Source: Montifringilla adamsi (Eukaryota > Chordata > Aves > Passeriformes > Passeridae). From it: a stretch of 64,000 nucleotides of DNA. Positions 12,601 to 24,600 of the stretch are shown here, one piece after another. The stretch covers positions 321,137-385,136 of the forward strand of contig JAGGNK010006471.1 of the NCBI GenBank assembly GCA_017590115.1, in the 5' to 3' direction. A program made the translations under genes and the position numbers. The notes under the pieces are model-generated. The model was not told where the DNA came from. It saw only the letters and a list, made by a program, of their open reading frames with translations, and searched no databases. Position 1 is the stretch's first letter. Every line of letters starts with the position of its first letter.

Positions 12601-15600
12601 AATGTTTGCGAAACAAATCAATATGGTCAAATATTCTGGTGGCAATAAATAATATTCTGTTTCTTTGGGTGCTATATACTTATGAATGGTTAATTAAACC
12701 TTTTGCTTCATAACCTAGAAATTTTTAAGTTCATATTTTTATGAACTAGGTTCTGGATAATGCAGAAATGGTACTGATACAGCTTGTGCAGAGGCCACTT
12801 CTGCTGAAGAGCACCAGGCACAAAGCAGCCCTGATTTCAGTCACACACCTGCCACGGACACCTACAGGCTACACTCATGGGATGCCCTCAATTCAGAGGA
12901 GCAACGAAGGTAACTCTAAGGTTAAATCTATTTTTCTAACTGTTCCCTGAGAAAAATCCTATTAATTTACATTTCTCACATATAGCATTATAAATAGCAG
13001 TTCATTTAGATAGATGAGATTATTTAATTTGTTCTCTCTCCCTCTTCCAAATGGAAAGTGCTATCTCCTAAACATCTGCATGAAGAGCAATTTGGGATTG
13101 TTTATCCATAAAAATGTAAAACAGAATGAGTGTATATTCAATATTATTTTACAAATTACAAATATAAACCACTAGAATTACTATCTGGAAAGCACACCGA
13201 AGTCCAAGATTTCAATAAAAAGCTTGTAAATAGGGTACCATATCTGTGACACATACTATTTCCCAGCAGTAGCTGAACTTAAATAAAGAAGACACCACGC
13301 ACACAAATATATGTATATAAGAAAACTTGCATACATTCAACAAGAAGTTAGATTAAAACTGTACTTTCTGTAAATCCACTCTTTTCAATATATCCTCAAA
13401 ATGTTTTTATATGGCTTGCAGAACCTACTTGGGTTTTTGTCTTGGTCCATGCCTTGTTCATGTGCCTCCTGCCATTCCCAACATGTTTCACAGTAAGCAC
13501 GGATCTGCTCCAAGAGATGAAGCACACGGATTTCCCGTCTGCCTCGCTTATCATCGGGCTGGGAGTGAATGATGTTGTGCAGCGCTGCGCTGGCTCTGGC
13601 ACGGGCCTCTTTACTACCACGGGAGTTTCCTAACAACACAGAGTCCTTATCGTTGCCATGTAAAAGCTGGATGAGGAGAGGAAGACATCCAGACTGACGC
13701 ATGGCTATGCAGCTGTCCTGGGAGCTAGACATTGCTAGCAATGTTCTTGACATGTCATCTTTATCATGAGTACCAAGCATTGATAACAATGAATACACCA
13801 TTTCCACCTGCAGGTCAAATGATGTTAAAAATACAGTTACATTTTAAAAACACACATCAAATTGAAACGAAATTTGAATGGTACATATGAGCAAAAAACC
13901 CCCTTATTTAATGATGAAAAAATTGTGCTGTTTAAATGTAATTAAACACTATTACTACAGCATTCATAATCTTAATAAATTCCACTTAGTGGTTAAATGG
14001 CTGGAAGTGGGGGGGTAGCTGTGTGTAACTGTATTAATCTACAAAACCAACAGCAAAGACTTCCAGATTTCCTTAATACCAAAAGATTAAACAAAGCAAT
14101 AATGAAAGTGTTTCATTTTTGGAAACCAAAATACCTTCAAAATTGAATCTTTCTTTAAAAAGGTATGCTCTGGGTGAATTCATTACACTTTATTTATAGT
14201 TACATCATGCTGAAAAAAACCTTACATCCATGTATTTTAAAGTTTTCCTTTAAAATACCTCAAATTAACTGATATTTTTTTGTTAGGGTCACTGACTTTT
14301 ATATGGACCAGATTATTTTGAGAAAATGCAAAACTAAAGAGTTAAATTAATATTTTTTCAAGTTTACAGGGATAAAAACTGTAAAGCAAACAAATGCTTA
14401 TTTAGTATGTATAAAATAGTGAGCATTTGTCAAATTAACTCACACCATGAAAACCCAGCATTAGCCATTTAACTTGGACTAACCCACTTTTTAAAATTAA
14501 AAATAGTGATTCTTGAGTGATTCCCTTGGCTTTTGTGTAATATTGTGGTCAAGGCACTATTTGTTTGTACTCCCACTCTTCAGTAACAGCTTTCAATCAA
14601 GAAATGCATTTGATTCTTCTCATCAACTTTTAGCAGAATAACAGGATGTAGAGGATGATCTTAGATACTATCTAAAAACTCCAAACTCATAAAGCCAAGA
14701 CAAACAGGAACATTCAAAGTCAAAGCACAGCATAAAGAACCTATCAAAGGGAATTATAAATTAGCAGCATGTGTGTTTCTCTAGAATGTAGTAATTAAGG
14801 AAGAAATGAGACTCTGGACCATTAGACAAATTTTTTTACTAATAATTAGATATTTGCACTGATGAATGATTTTATTTCGTGTCTTCAGTGACAGTTCCAA
14901 TGTGCCTGAAGTTTAATACACATACCGAGTTTCAAAAATAATGAACAGCAGCAGGCAGACTAAACAGCGAGTCTGGTAACATGGACTTCTCTAAACACTG
15001 CAGGGTTGCTGAGGCAATACAAATCTTAAGAGTTTGTGAAACTGAATGGTCACATGGTCACTCATTGAAATAGGAGCCACTTCTATGAGAGTCTAGCATC
15101 CCAGTTTGGAGATTCTGTCTTCCTGGTCTGGGAAACCCCAAATGTAGCATTTAAACACAGCCTCTGTTTAAAGGAGAGTGAATTTAATTTGCTTTATGTG
15201 TATCTCTTTGCAGATGTTTCAACTGGCTGCTATAATACAGTGTTACTTGGATTTGGAAGGTTAAGTTTTTTGCCAGAGAATAAAGCTGAAGAAGCTACCA
15301 AACCAGGTCTCCAAGATGCAGCTCATGTATTATAGGAAACAAAACAAAACAAAAAAATCTATTTGTTTCTTTTGTTTACACAGACTGCTCACAGACTCAT
15401 CTCTTTCTGCACCTGTAAATGTACTGCTCCATTTAGAATCTCTACCATTTTCCCTTTTAAGGCATTAATATTAATAATTTCCTACTCCAGAGTACACTCA
15501 GTTGAACCTGTGTCTTTGCCTGTATCCTTCCAGTCAATCCTGTTCCTGCCTTCAGGGCTTTCCCACTGTTTGTAACTTTGTGGAGTTCTACAGTTTGCAG

Positions 15601-18600
15601 TGAAAACTGGCAGACAGACAGCTGATATCACCTCCATTTACAATGAGCATACAGTATGGGACTGAAATGACAATGCTGTAACACTGTTTTAAGTTTTAAG
15701 CCCCAAAATCATTAACACTATGCAAAATTAATAGGTACACCTTCCCACAGGACTGTTCTCAGCACAGCACCCACAGTATCCACACTGCTGCTGATTCCAG
15801 AGGCAGCAGGGGATCCAGTAGCTTGTGAATTTGCCCTGTTCTTCCCCTCTCTTTTCATGCTGCATGAAAAGTGCAGTCTTCTGTCTGCAGATGCTGCAAA
15901 GGGCTTAAATAATTTTTTTTGGTATGTTTAATTTCTTGGCAACTGTGCTTGTTTTGTGGATTTGGATTCTGCAAAAGTATTCGAAGAAGCGCTCTAAAAA
16001 AGGTTAATTTACATAATGGATTATAAAGCAACATCACAAGGTTTTTTGATATCCCAGTAGCTTCTAGGAATTGCTTGTTCCTTAATGTAACAACTTTTAA
16101 CTCATCAACAAGTTACAAAAAAAAATATTTCTGTGGATATATTTTCAAAGTTGAAAAAATATAATAAAATTTTAACTTAATAAAAGTTACTATGTATGGA
16201 CAAGACTGTTCAGATAATATTAGTACTACTGGCAGAAACAATGAGGTTATTGTATTAGTAAAAACGTAGCATTAGCGACCTGTGGTTTGTAATCTTCGGT
16301 TACCTTGGTACCCAGATGACTTGTCAGTCTGCGAGGAACAGAATAGTTACTACTAGAGTTCATAACACTGGCTGTCTCATGGTCCACTCGAGCAGCAGAA
16401 GCCTACAGATTTAAATAACAACTCACATAAAACAAATTCTGAGGGACAGAACAACATTGGCTAAGTCAGTTTCAGCACTGGATGCTGCAGTTGTGCCGAC
16501 AGCAATTAAATGCCAACCTGCTTCTCTTAGGTTCTCTCTGCCTTGGCACAACATAGAGGTCACTGTTAAACCTGGTTTTATTAACCCTTTTTCCTGAGAT
16601 TCAGTCTCAATAGAACTGTATTTTCAACTGAATGGATTTAATTACTATTTTCACCAAAAAGAAGAGGATTTTGGAACAAACTGAATCATAATTTCAACAA
16701 AGTGAAAAAACCAGACTCCACTTTTATGTCCAAGAACCCACCAGTAACAAGAGACTGATCTGGGCAATGAATAACTCTACTTCAATTTGTCTATTTCAAA
16801 AGCAAATCATAAGTGGTTTAGTGAAAACTATAAAATAATGCTGACAATACTTGATGTAATTTTCCTAGAACCTAGATATGCTCCTACGTGTATTAGCAAG
16901 ACTCAGTTATTAGCATCTTCGTCTTATTTTAATTAATTTCATGTATTTACATTTTTCCTTTTTCTGCCACTTTTTATCCACTCATATTCTTACTTTTTTA
17001 TTTGCTGTTGTTTTCTATCTGTGATGTTTTCCTTACTATATCACTCCCTTCCCATCTGATTTGGGAAATTAAAAAATGTATTTGTTTAGAGAAAACTTTT
17101 AGTATCAATAACTATTTTCCTGAGGTAGTCACCAGTTTTAATTTGATCCTCTAAAAAACCTAAAATCAGTTAATGGAATTATTAGCCTATTTTGCAAACA
17201 TTTTCAAACTGAAATGACTAAAATTTTTTTCCCAGTAAAACAGGTAACACACTGAAGAAAATTCCATGGAAGACACTTTGAAATAATGTCTGTTTCTTCT
17301 ACGTGCTCCATAAAGAAACAGGAATTTTGCAGTTCATACAGTTCAACATCTTAAACATGAAGTTGAAAGAGACTTATAAGTACAAGGTAGGAGTAACTTA
17401 ATGAAGTGTTTGTATAGACAGAAAAGAATCTAGTTATACTGGAATATTTAAACACATTATTATACTCATTTCACTCCACATTTGAATCCAGCAAATGTGA
17501 TACATGTTCCAGAAGTATTTTTTGCTACAAGAGTATAACTGGAATTATTTATATTACCAGCATTTATTCCAATCTGTATTTCCAATGTAAACAAACCCTT
17601 ATTTTCTCTGTTGACTACAGGGAAAAAATCAGAATCTAAAAGCTTAGGAAGAAAATCACACTACATTTTCTCCATAATTCACTTAAATAATGTTCAGTGC
17701 TATAGTGAAGTATATGGGAAGTATTCCCATATACTTCACTATAGTATAGTGACATATATGGGAATGAATTCCCGGATTTTTATACCCTGCAGTCCCTTCA
17801 TATTTCCTCAAACTATATTCAGAGAATTACAGGTTCAACATAATGTACGAACCAAAATTATCCATTATTAAGCTCAGTGTGGTTGTTTCATCCAAAAAAG
17901 TAAAAAAATTACATAAGTCTGCCGCACTATGTATTAAAATTCACCGTGGTGTAGACAGAAATAGCAGCTTCAGTTCAGGTAACCAATTCCCTCAGGGCCA
18001 TCACAAGGCACTGCTTCCTGCTACCAGGATGCTCAGCTGAAGTGTAACTACATTTCTCACTGGCTTGTAAAGACTAATGCCAAGGAACTAATGTCAGGTG
18101 AGCAGACATTCATTCAAGAAAATGACAAATATTACGTGGACCCTTCCTGTGTAGGACCTTCTCCTTCAAAATCTTTTCCTGTCTACTTCATCTTGTTTCT
18201 GGCTTTCATACTTCACTATCTTTCACTCATTGTTTTACCTACTATTTACCATGCCAGCTGAGTATTTTGCCATGTTTTGTGACATATTTTCTGAACAAGA
18301 TGGACAATCTCAACAAATTCCTTTATGGAATTTGCAAAATGAAGCTATAAACAAAATTTTACTTCAGTGCGAGAGCAGTGAGTGCAATGGAAAAGAAAAG
18401 ACAGCTGAAAGAAGGTGCTGAAAAGAACACACTTGAAAAGTGAAAAATCCTGGTTTCAATTAACACTGACTACAAATTAGAACAAAATAATTTGGTGAAA
18501 ACTTTTTTTTTTTTCACTCCACTGAATGGTGATTGCTCTAAGTATACTGAGCTGGTTTATCAGAAATTAATGTTATGTCCAATCCATTAAACCTTCCCTG

Positions 18601-21600
18601 TCTGGACTTGCACTGAAAGCAAATAATCCCCAGATGGCTGTTTTAACACAGATATAGTGCCCTGGCTCTATCCCCCACCAGGAGGAAGGTTTTGCCTCCT
18701 GGCAAATGTATAGAACAGCCACGTTTTATACATTTTTACAAGGCAAAGGTCAAAATTGCACAAATCCTCAACATTAAGGCCTCAACTGAATTATGAATAG
18801 ATCTTCCCTTTTCATAAGTCTGCCAAGACATGACAATCCCTCCTTCCTTCCTTCTCTGTAAAATACTTTGTCCAGAAAAAACTCCTAATTCATTCTCTGA
18901 AGATGGATGATAGAGTAACAATGCATCAATTATTTAAATACATTATGCTTTCAGCCCAAAAGCAGCAGTGAACTATTTTCTTCCCAAACAATAAAGCTGT
19001 CAAAAGAATTAAGAGTCAGAACCACAACAAGATATGGAAGATAGAACTTAATTCCAAATGGTGATCAAATGTATTTCAAAAGCAAAATCATGGGCTATGC
19101 TTAACGTTTAATCAAGTGAAATATTCCAACCAAACCACAATTCTTTCTGATAAATCTTCTACAAGACACTTTTGGAAATATTTAAATAATTTTACTTCCC
19201 TGGAGTAACAAAAATATCCTGTATATGAATTCAGCTATTAAATCTGTAGTGTGACGTCTTAGAAACCTAAATTCCTAATGGGAATGTCTAAGCTACAGTT
19301 GGAAATCATGAAAGAAAATAATAATGGTAAATAAATATAAGTATTTTTAGCCAAAGAGAGTAGCAATAAATAAAGATTTTAAAGGACAAGTAAAGAATTT
19401 AATGTATACCTCGAAATATTCCAGTAATGTATTTCAGTAATAAAAGGAGGAACAGTAATGGAAGATTATTTAGAAGCATTTAAACAACCCTTCAGCCAAC
19501 TTTCAGGAGATTACCTCATTGATACTTCAGTTTCAAAGCTTTAGATAATATAGTGTTAAAGAAACATTAATAATAAACCTGTCATTTGCTTTTCTTGTTT
19601 TTTTAAAAATCACTAATATCTTAGTGGTAGTTTCTAAAATAAACAATTTGAACAATTTTCCATAATTTACTAATACTTCTTATATTACAGTTCACCTACA
19701 ATGAAATAACATTTCCTGTAATCATTCTTGCTATCTCTTTCACAGCATTAGGCTCATTAATCATTTAAACAAAAGAAAAATGCTCCCTGCATTACTGAAT
19801 ATTTATAATTCCCTTTATTCAAACACTTCCTTACAGTACATACAAGAAATTTCCCAGATATAGATGGAAAGAAGAAAAACATACATTTTTTTTAAATGAG
19901 TTGGCATGCAAACACAATAAGTGAAATAATTACATGTAAGCATCATATGTCTCAAATATTAATTGTACTAAAACAAGGAAAATACTCTACTTACCTGACC
20001 AGTACTGCTGGTTGCCACACTGATTTCTGCTGCTCCTTGACCTTCATTCTGCCTCTCTGTATCATGGGAACCTGCCTCATGCTTGCTTTGAGGTGGTCTC
20101 TGTTAATACAAGAGTTTATGAAATTACAAATAGAAATGAGGTACAATTTACCATTCAAAGCTTTCTTGGCTGTGAGCACATCAATACTGCATCCTCAGGA
20201 AGCCACTGAGCAGCACTTTGCATTTCATAACCCTGAGCCTCAAAAATTAACAGCCAAGACTGAGCGCCCTCAAAAAACTGCAAAATGAAAGAGAAGCATT
20301 TCCTCTGAGGATTACAGCCCTGCAAGACAAAGGATCCGCTGTGACACACAGCAGCACCATTTTCCACCAGCTGTGCTCACATCCCTATCAGAAATGTAAC
20401 AGAATTGGAGCAAACAACTGTCTGCTCGGCTGGGCACGTGATCCCTTGCTTTTACTGCGAACCATGGCCAGCACTGTGTTCAATTAAGCTTCGTGTTCAA
20501 AGATGAATAATTTCTGCTTGAACAGAATCTGTACCATAAGAATATTTCTAAATGTCAAGGACAAACAGTGCAGGAATTACCACTTTAACAGAAAAGAAAT
20601 TTATATAGCCTGATACTGCTCCATCTAAAATTTTGTCAAAATAAATTTAACTGATGTGGCAAGCTGGTACAGACAGGTTTCAGTTCCTTTAGGAAAACAG
20701 ATTTTTATACATCTACACAAAAATTAAACTGGTCTCCCTGCTGCTGATAGGCATTTAAATGAGCAGTTATGAAATACGTGAAGATCAAACGTCATCTATT
20801 GATATGTTTAAAACAATATTATTTTCTAAGTATTGCTTTTGTTGCCAAGCTTCATTTCACAGACTGAGAGGCTACTACCTAACAGACAACACAATCTTAA
20901 TTAATTTGTTTAGCCACATATGGTATATGTCATCCAGTTTCTATGTGGCTCTGCAATGTTCTTGAGCTGCAGAGCCTAAGAGAGTGCAATCTGCCTCATC
21001 TTGCTTTAAGGTATTTATCTCTGACTTTTAGCAATACCTCTCTTCTATCTACACACCCTGAAACATCTTTGGATATTTATCTGTGACTTTTAGCAATAAT
21101 TCTCTTCAATGTACACAGCCTGAAACATCTTTGGATACTCTCAGTGATTAAATTCATACAGTATCACTGGCATACTCTGTTTTGTTAATGTAGGACAGAA
21201 GAGTCTCACTTAACATTAAACAGAATTTCTGAAACCAGTAATCAGCATGTGAAGTGATTAATTTAGGGAAAAATTTAAAAGTGCAAATATAGTTTAACTA
21301 AATGAATAAGGTATGTAAAAAATGCAGGATATTACACAAACTAGTAATATGAGAAAATTGGAAACAACTACAGGTTAAAAATTCCTTGACATTATACCTT
21401 CACTTACGGAAAATAAGTAAGCCTCAAAGCAAGTCTCAAAGTACTTTAGCACACACAGTGTTACTTCTTTCTAAAATCTGATCTAATTTTTCACCCTTTC
21501 TGTGTATGAAATGAAACGGCTGTTGATGCTCATACCATAACTGAAGAAATTTTGGTTCTCAGTACAAGAGTGGGGCACCCCGTCAAGATCAGGCCTTGCT

Positions 21601-24600
21601 GTACATGAGATGAATTCAGTGTAATGCTGAATTCCTGTCTCACAACACACTTCAGTATTGAATAAAGTGTAATTATGAGTTTGACAAAATCAAGACAGAT
21701 TTTTCCAGTCACTAAATGTCTGCAAAGCTCAAAGAAAGCAGTACTGGACATGCCTAGAGGTGAAAATCTGAATGGTTCATTAGCAGGGCTGTGACTCACT
21801 GGGTCACCTGAGAGGGAATAATACTCCTCTTCCAAGAACACTCCTAGGGGTTGGGACAGGGTGGTGAAAATGGGGTGTATCTATTAAATAGTTCTGCTGC
21901 ATCCACAGCACAGACACAGAGATATTTCATTCCCTGACAAAAAAGGTTTCTGCTCTCCTTTAACACTTCCTGCTTCTGTTAACATACATTTGTTTTCTAC
22001 AAGCTATTTACAAATGAGATGCTTTCCCATTCCCCCTAAGCACTCTCAAGAATATGCCGATACAAAATGTAGTCAACACACAAATTAATTTGCAAGGCAG
22101 TTTTTAACAGTTACTAGCAGAGTTATCTGACTTGAAATGCAGAACATGCTCACAACGTGCAAACCATTACTATCACATGAGTTATCAGCTGGGCCTGAAC
22201 ATCAAATCTGTGAGTTCACAGTGAAGACTCCCTACCACTTCAGCCACTGAAGTAATTTGAAGTGAGCTGTCCTCTTCATGCAGACTGGCACAAAGGAGTT
22301 AATAACAACACAGGCAGCAGAAAGCAGGTTATTAGTTGAAAATTGAGTATTTACATAAATACGTATTATATTATTATAATGTATAACATAATTAAACATA
22401 TTTATTTACTGTATATGAAAATAGCACATATCCATGCACATAGACAATGTAAATATATTTTTGTATAGATACAGTATTACTGTAAATAAATTAATAATCA
22501 TCGGACAGACTGCAGATTAATGGTTAGAGAGGCAATATAACTGCTGAAAGTATGTCCCTCCTTCATGGTGCCTTTTAAAACTGAACACAGGACCTATGGA
22601 AGAAAATACAGAAGCCACCAACTACATCAGCAAAGAACCAGAGCATGTGAACAGCAGCAGGCTCTGTAATCCTTACGTGAGGCAAAGCTGCCAGAGAATG
22701 GCACTCAGGTCCCCTGGGTTAACCTGTTTTGAAGCATGATTTTTGAGGAGGCCTAAGCTGGCTTTGTAACCTCTGTCATGGCTGAATTTTGGCATCAGAC
22801 CATGAAAGTCAGCTTGACAGAATTCATTTGTTTGCTCTTGCAGCAAAATTGTGGGAGACTGCATGTGCTGATTACAGGGACATGGAACTACTCTTTCCAT
22901 TGCATTTGCCACAATTTTCTAAGTGCTTCTGAAGTCTGCAAGAATTACCATTATCAGTTATTAATTTCCATGTATTTATTAGTAGAAAATTATGAACTCT
23001 AGCTAGCATAGTAGACCTTGACTATTTCTGCTAAGAAAGCCAATTACAAATAATTTTACCTAATGCTTTGTCAACCTGAGGTGCCAAAGCAGACATATAT
23101 ATTCATTAGGAATTGCCATTACTCCATGTTAAGCACAATAGACATACATGTGTAAGTAAGACATATATAAGAAAGTGGAAAATGCAACAAATGAAACCAA
23201 GAAACTATAAGAAATAATTTTGCTACAGTTGATTCGAAGATAAAAGAAAGTCTTGTGAGAAAAATGATTGAGAATGTAGCTGTCCATTACAGTTTAAAAC
23301 CTGCTGAGCATAAGCTCAGGAACAAAAATATCTTTTATATTTTATCTATGGCAACACCACCTAATGGAACTATTTTCAAGTTACAGGTATTATGAAAGAA
23401 AGGCATGTACCACTATTGCCAAAAATTTCCTTTTTGCTTTGAAATAATTTCATATTGTACCCAAGAGCTGAAAAATCTTTCTGGACAGGTCTAACCCTAC
23501 AGTGGATGAAGGCACCACCACTTGCAGGTAAATGATTTCAATTTTTTCTAGAATCATTAATGAGACTTAGCAATTTGCCAAGTCTTAAAAATGTGATAAA
23601 ATGTGTGTGAGAATTTTCTCTGCTCACTGATTTCCAAAAGCTGATTTTACGCTGCAGCATTATATTTGGTCTTACTCTTCAAGATATATTGCACTTGGGT
23701 TCCACAGTGACTGGCATCACCACAGGGCCTACTGTATCAGCAGACAAGCTGTGATATTTATTATTGTTGTTACCAAATCTTAATAACAGAAGGAGCACAT
23801 TCAATTTGGTTATTGGCACCGAAAACCAGGAAATAAACTCTCCAACCAATTTACCAGGTCAGAAAGCCAATACCAGTTTCTTTATTACCAGTGCTGAATG
23901 CATGGGGAATTCTCCTTGAAGCATGCTCAGTAACACATTAACAGACCAGGGTATATTCCTGAAACAACTACATATTGATCATATTTCCCTAACACATACA
24001 TATATGCTAATTATTTCCATGGACTTATATGGATACGGTTCAGACCTTCTGATGAATCTTTTCTCCTTGAGAGTATCTCAAATATGTGGTCATGCCATAA
24101 TGTACTTTTCTTATCATTTTTTGCTGTCACACACAATCCTTGTTCTCAAAACTAACGTATCAGCTAGTACACAATAATTACTGACATAATAAGGAAGCAT
24201 AAGTTGGAACACAACTTATTAGTGACAGATGTAGGGAGTTAACACAAGGCCGTGCTAATTTCTGGCATTTGTACTAAGCACTGTATGGTACGAAACTAGG
24301 CATTAACCACAAATACAGGGATCAAACACTACTGTGCTAAGGTTACAAGAATTTTCCAGCATTTTCCCACTACTGCATAGACTTCTTCTTAAAGAAATAT
24401 ACTTGTTCAGTAACAGTATCAGGCACAGGACAAAAATATAAAAAATGTCTCATGTTTGTATTTTTCAGTTATGTGGACTTTGCAGTGCGACTGCACCACC
24501 AGACAATTTCAGAATTAGATCTAGCTGCTCTCTGTAGGAGATGGTCATCACTTGGAAATGACTAAAAAACACACTGTAAAGTATTAGGATGTGTCTAGTG

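Noticed and set aside
17700..17744. Possible microRNA precursor
   Set aside because: The 21-bp stem with a 3-nt loop is too short and the loop too tight for a usual precursor, and the pairing does not extend outward.
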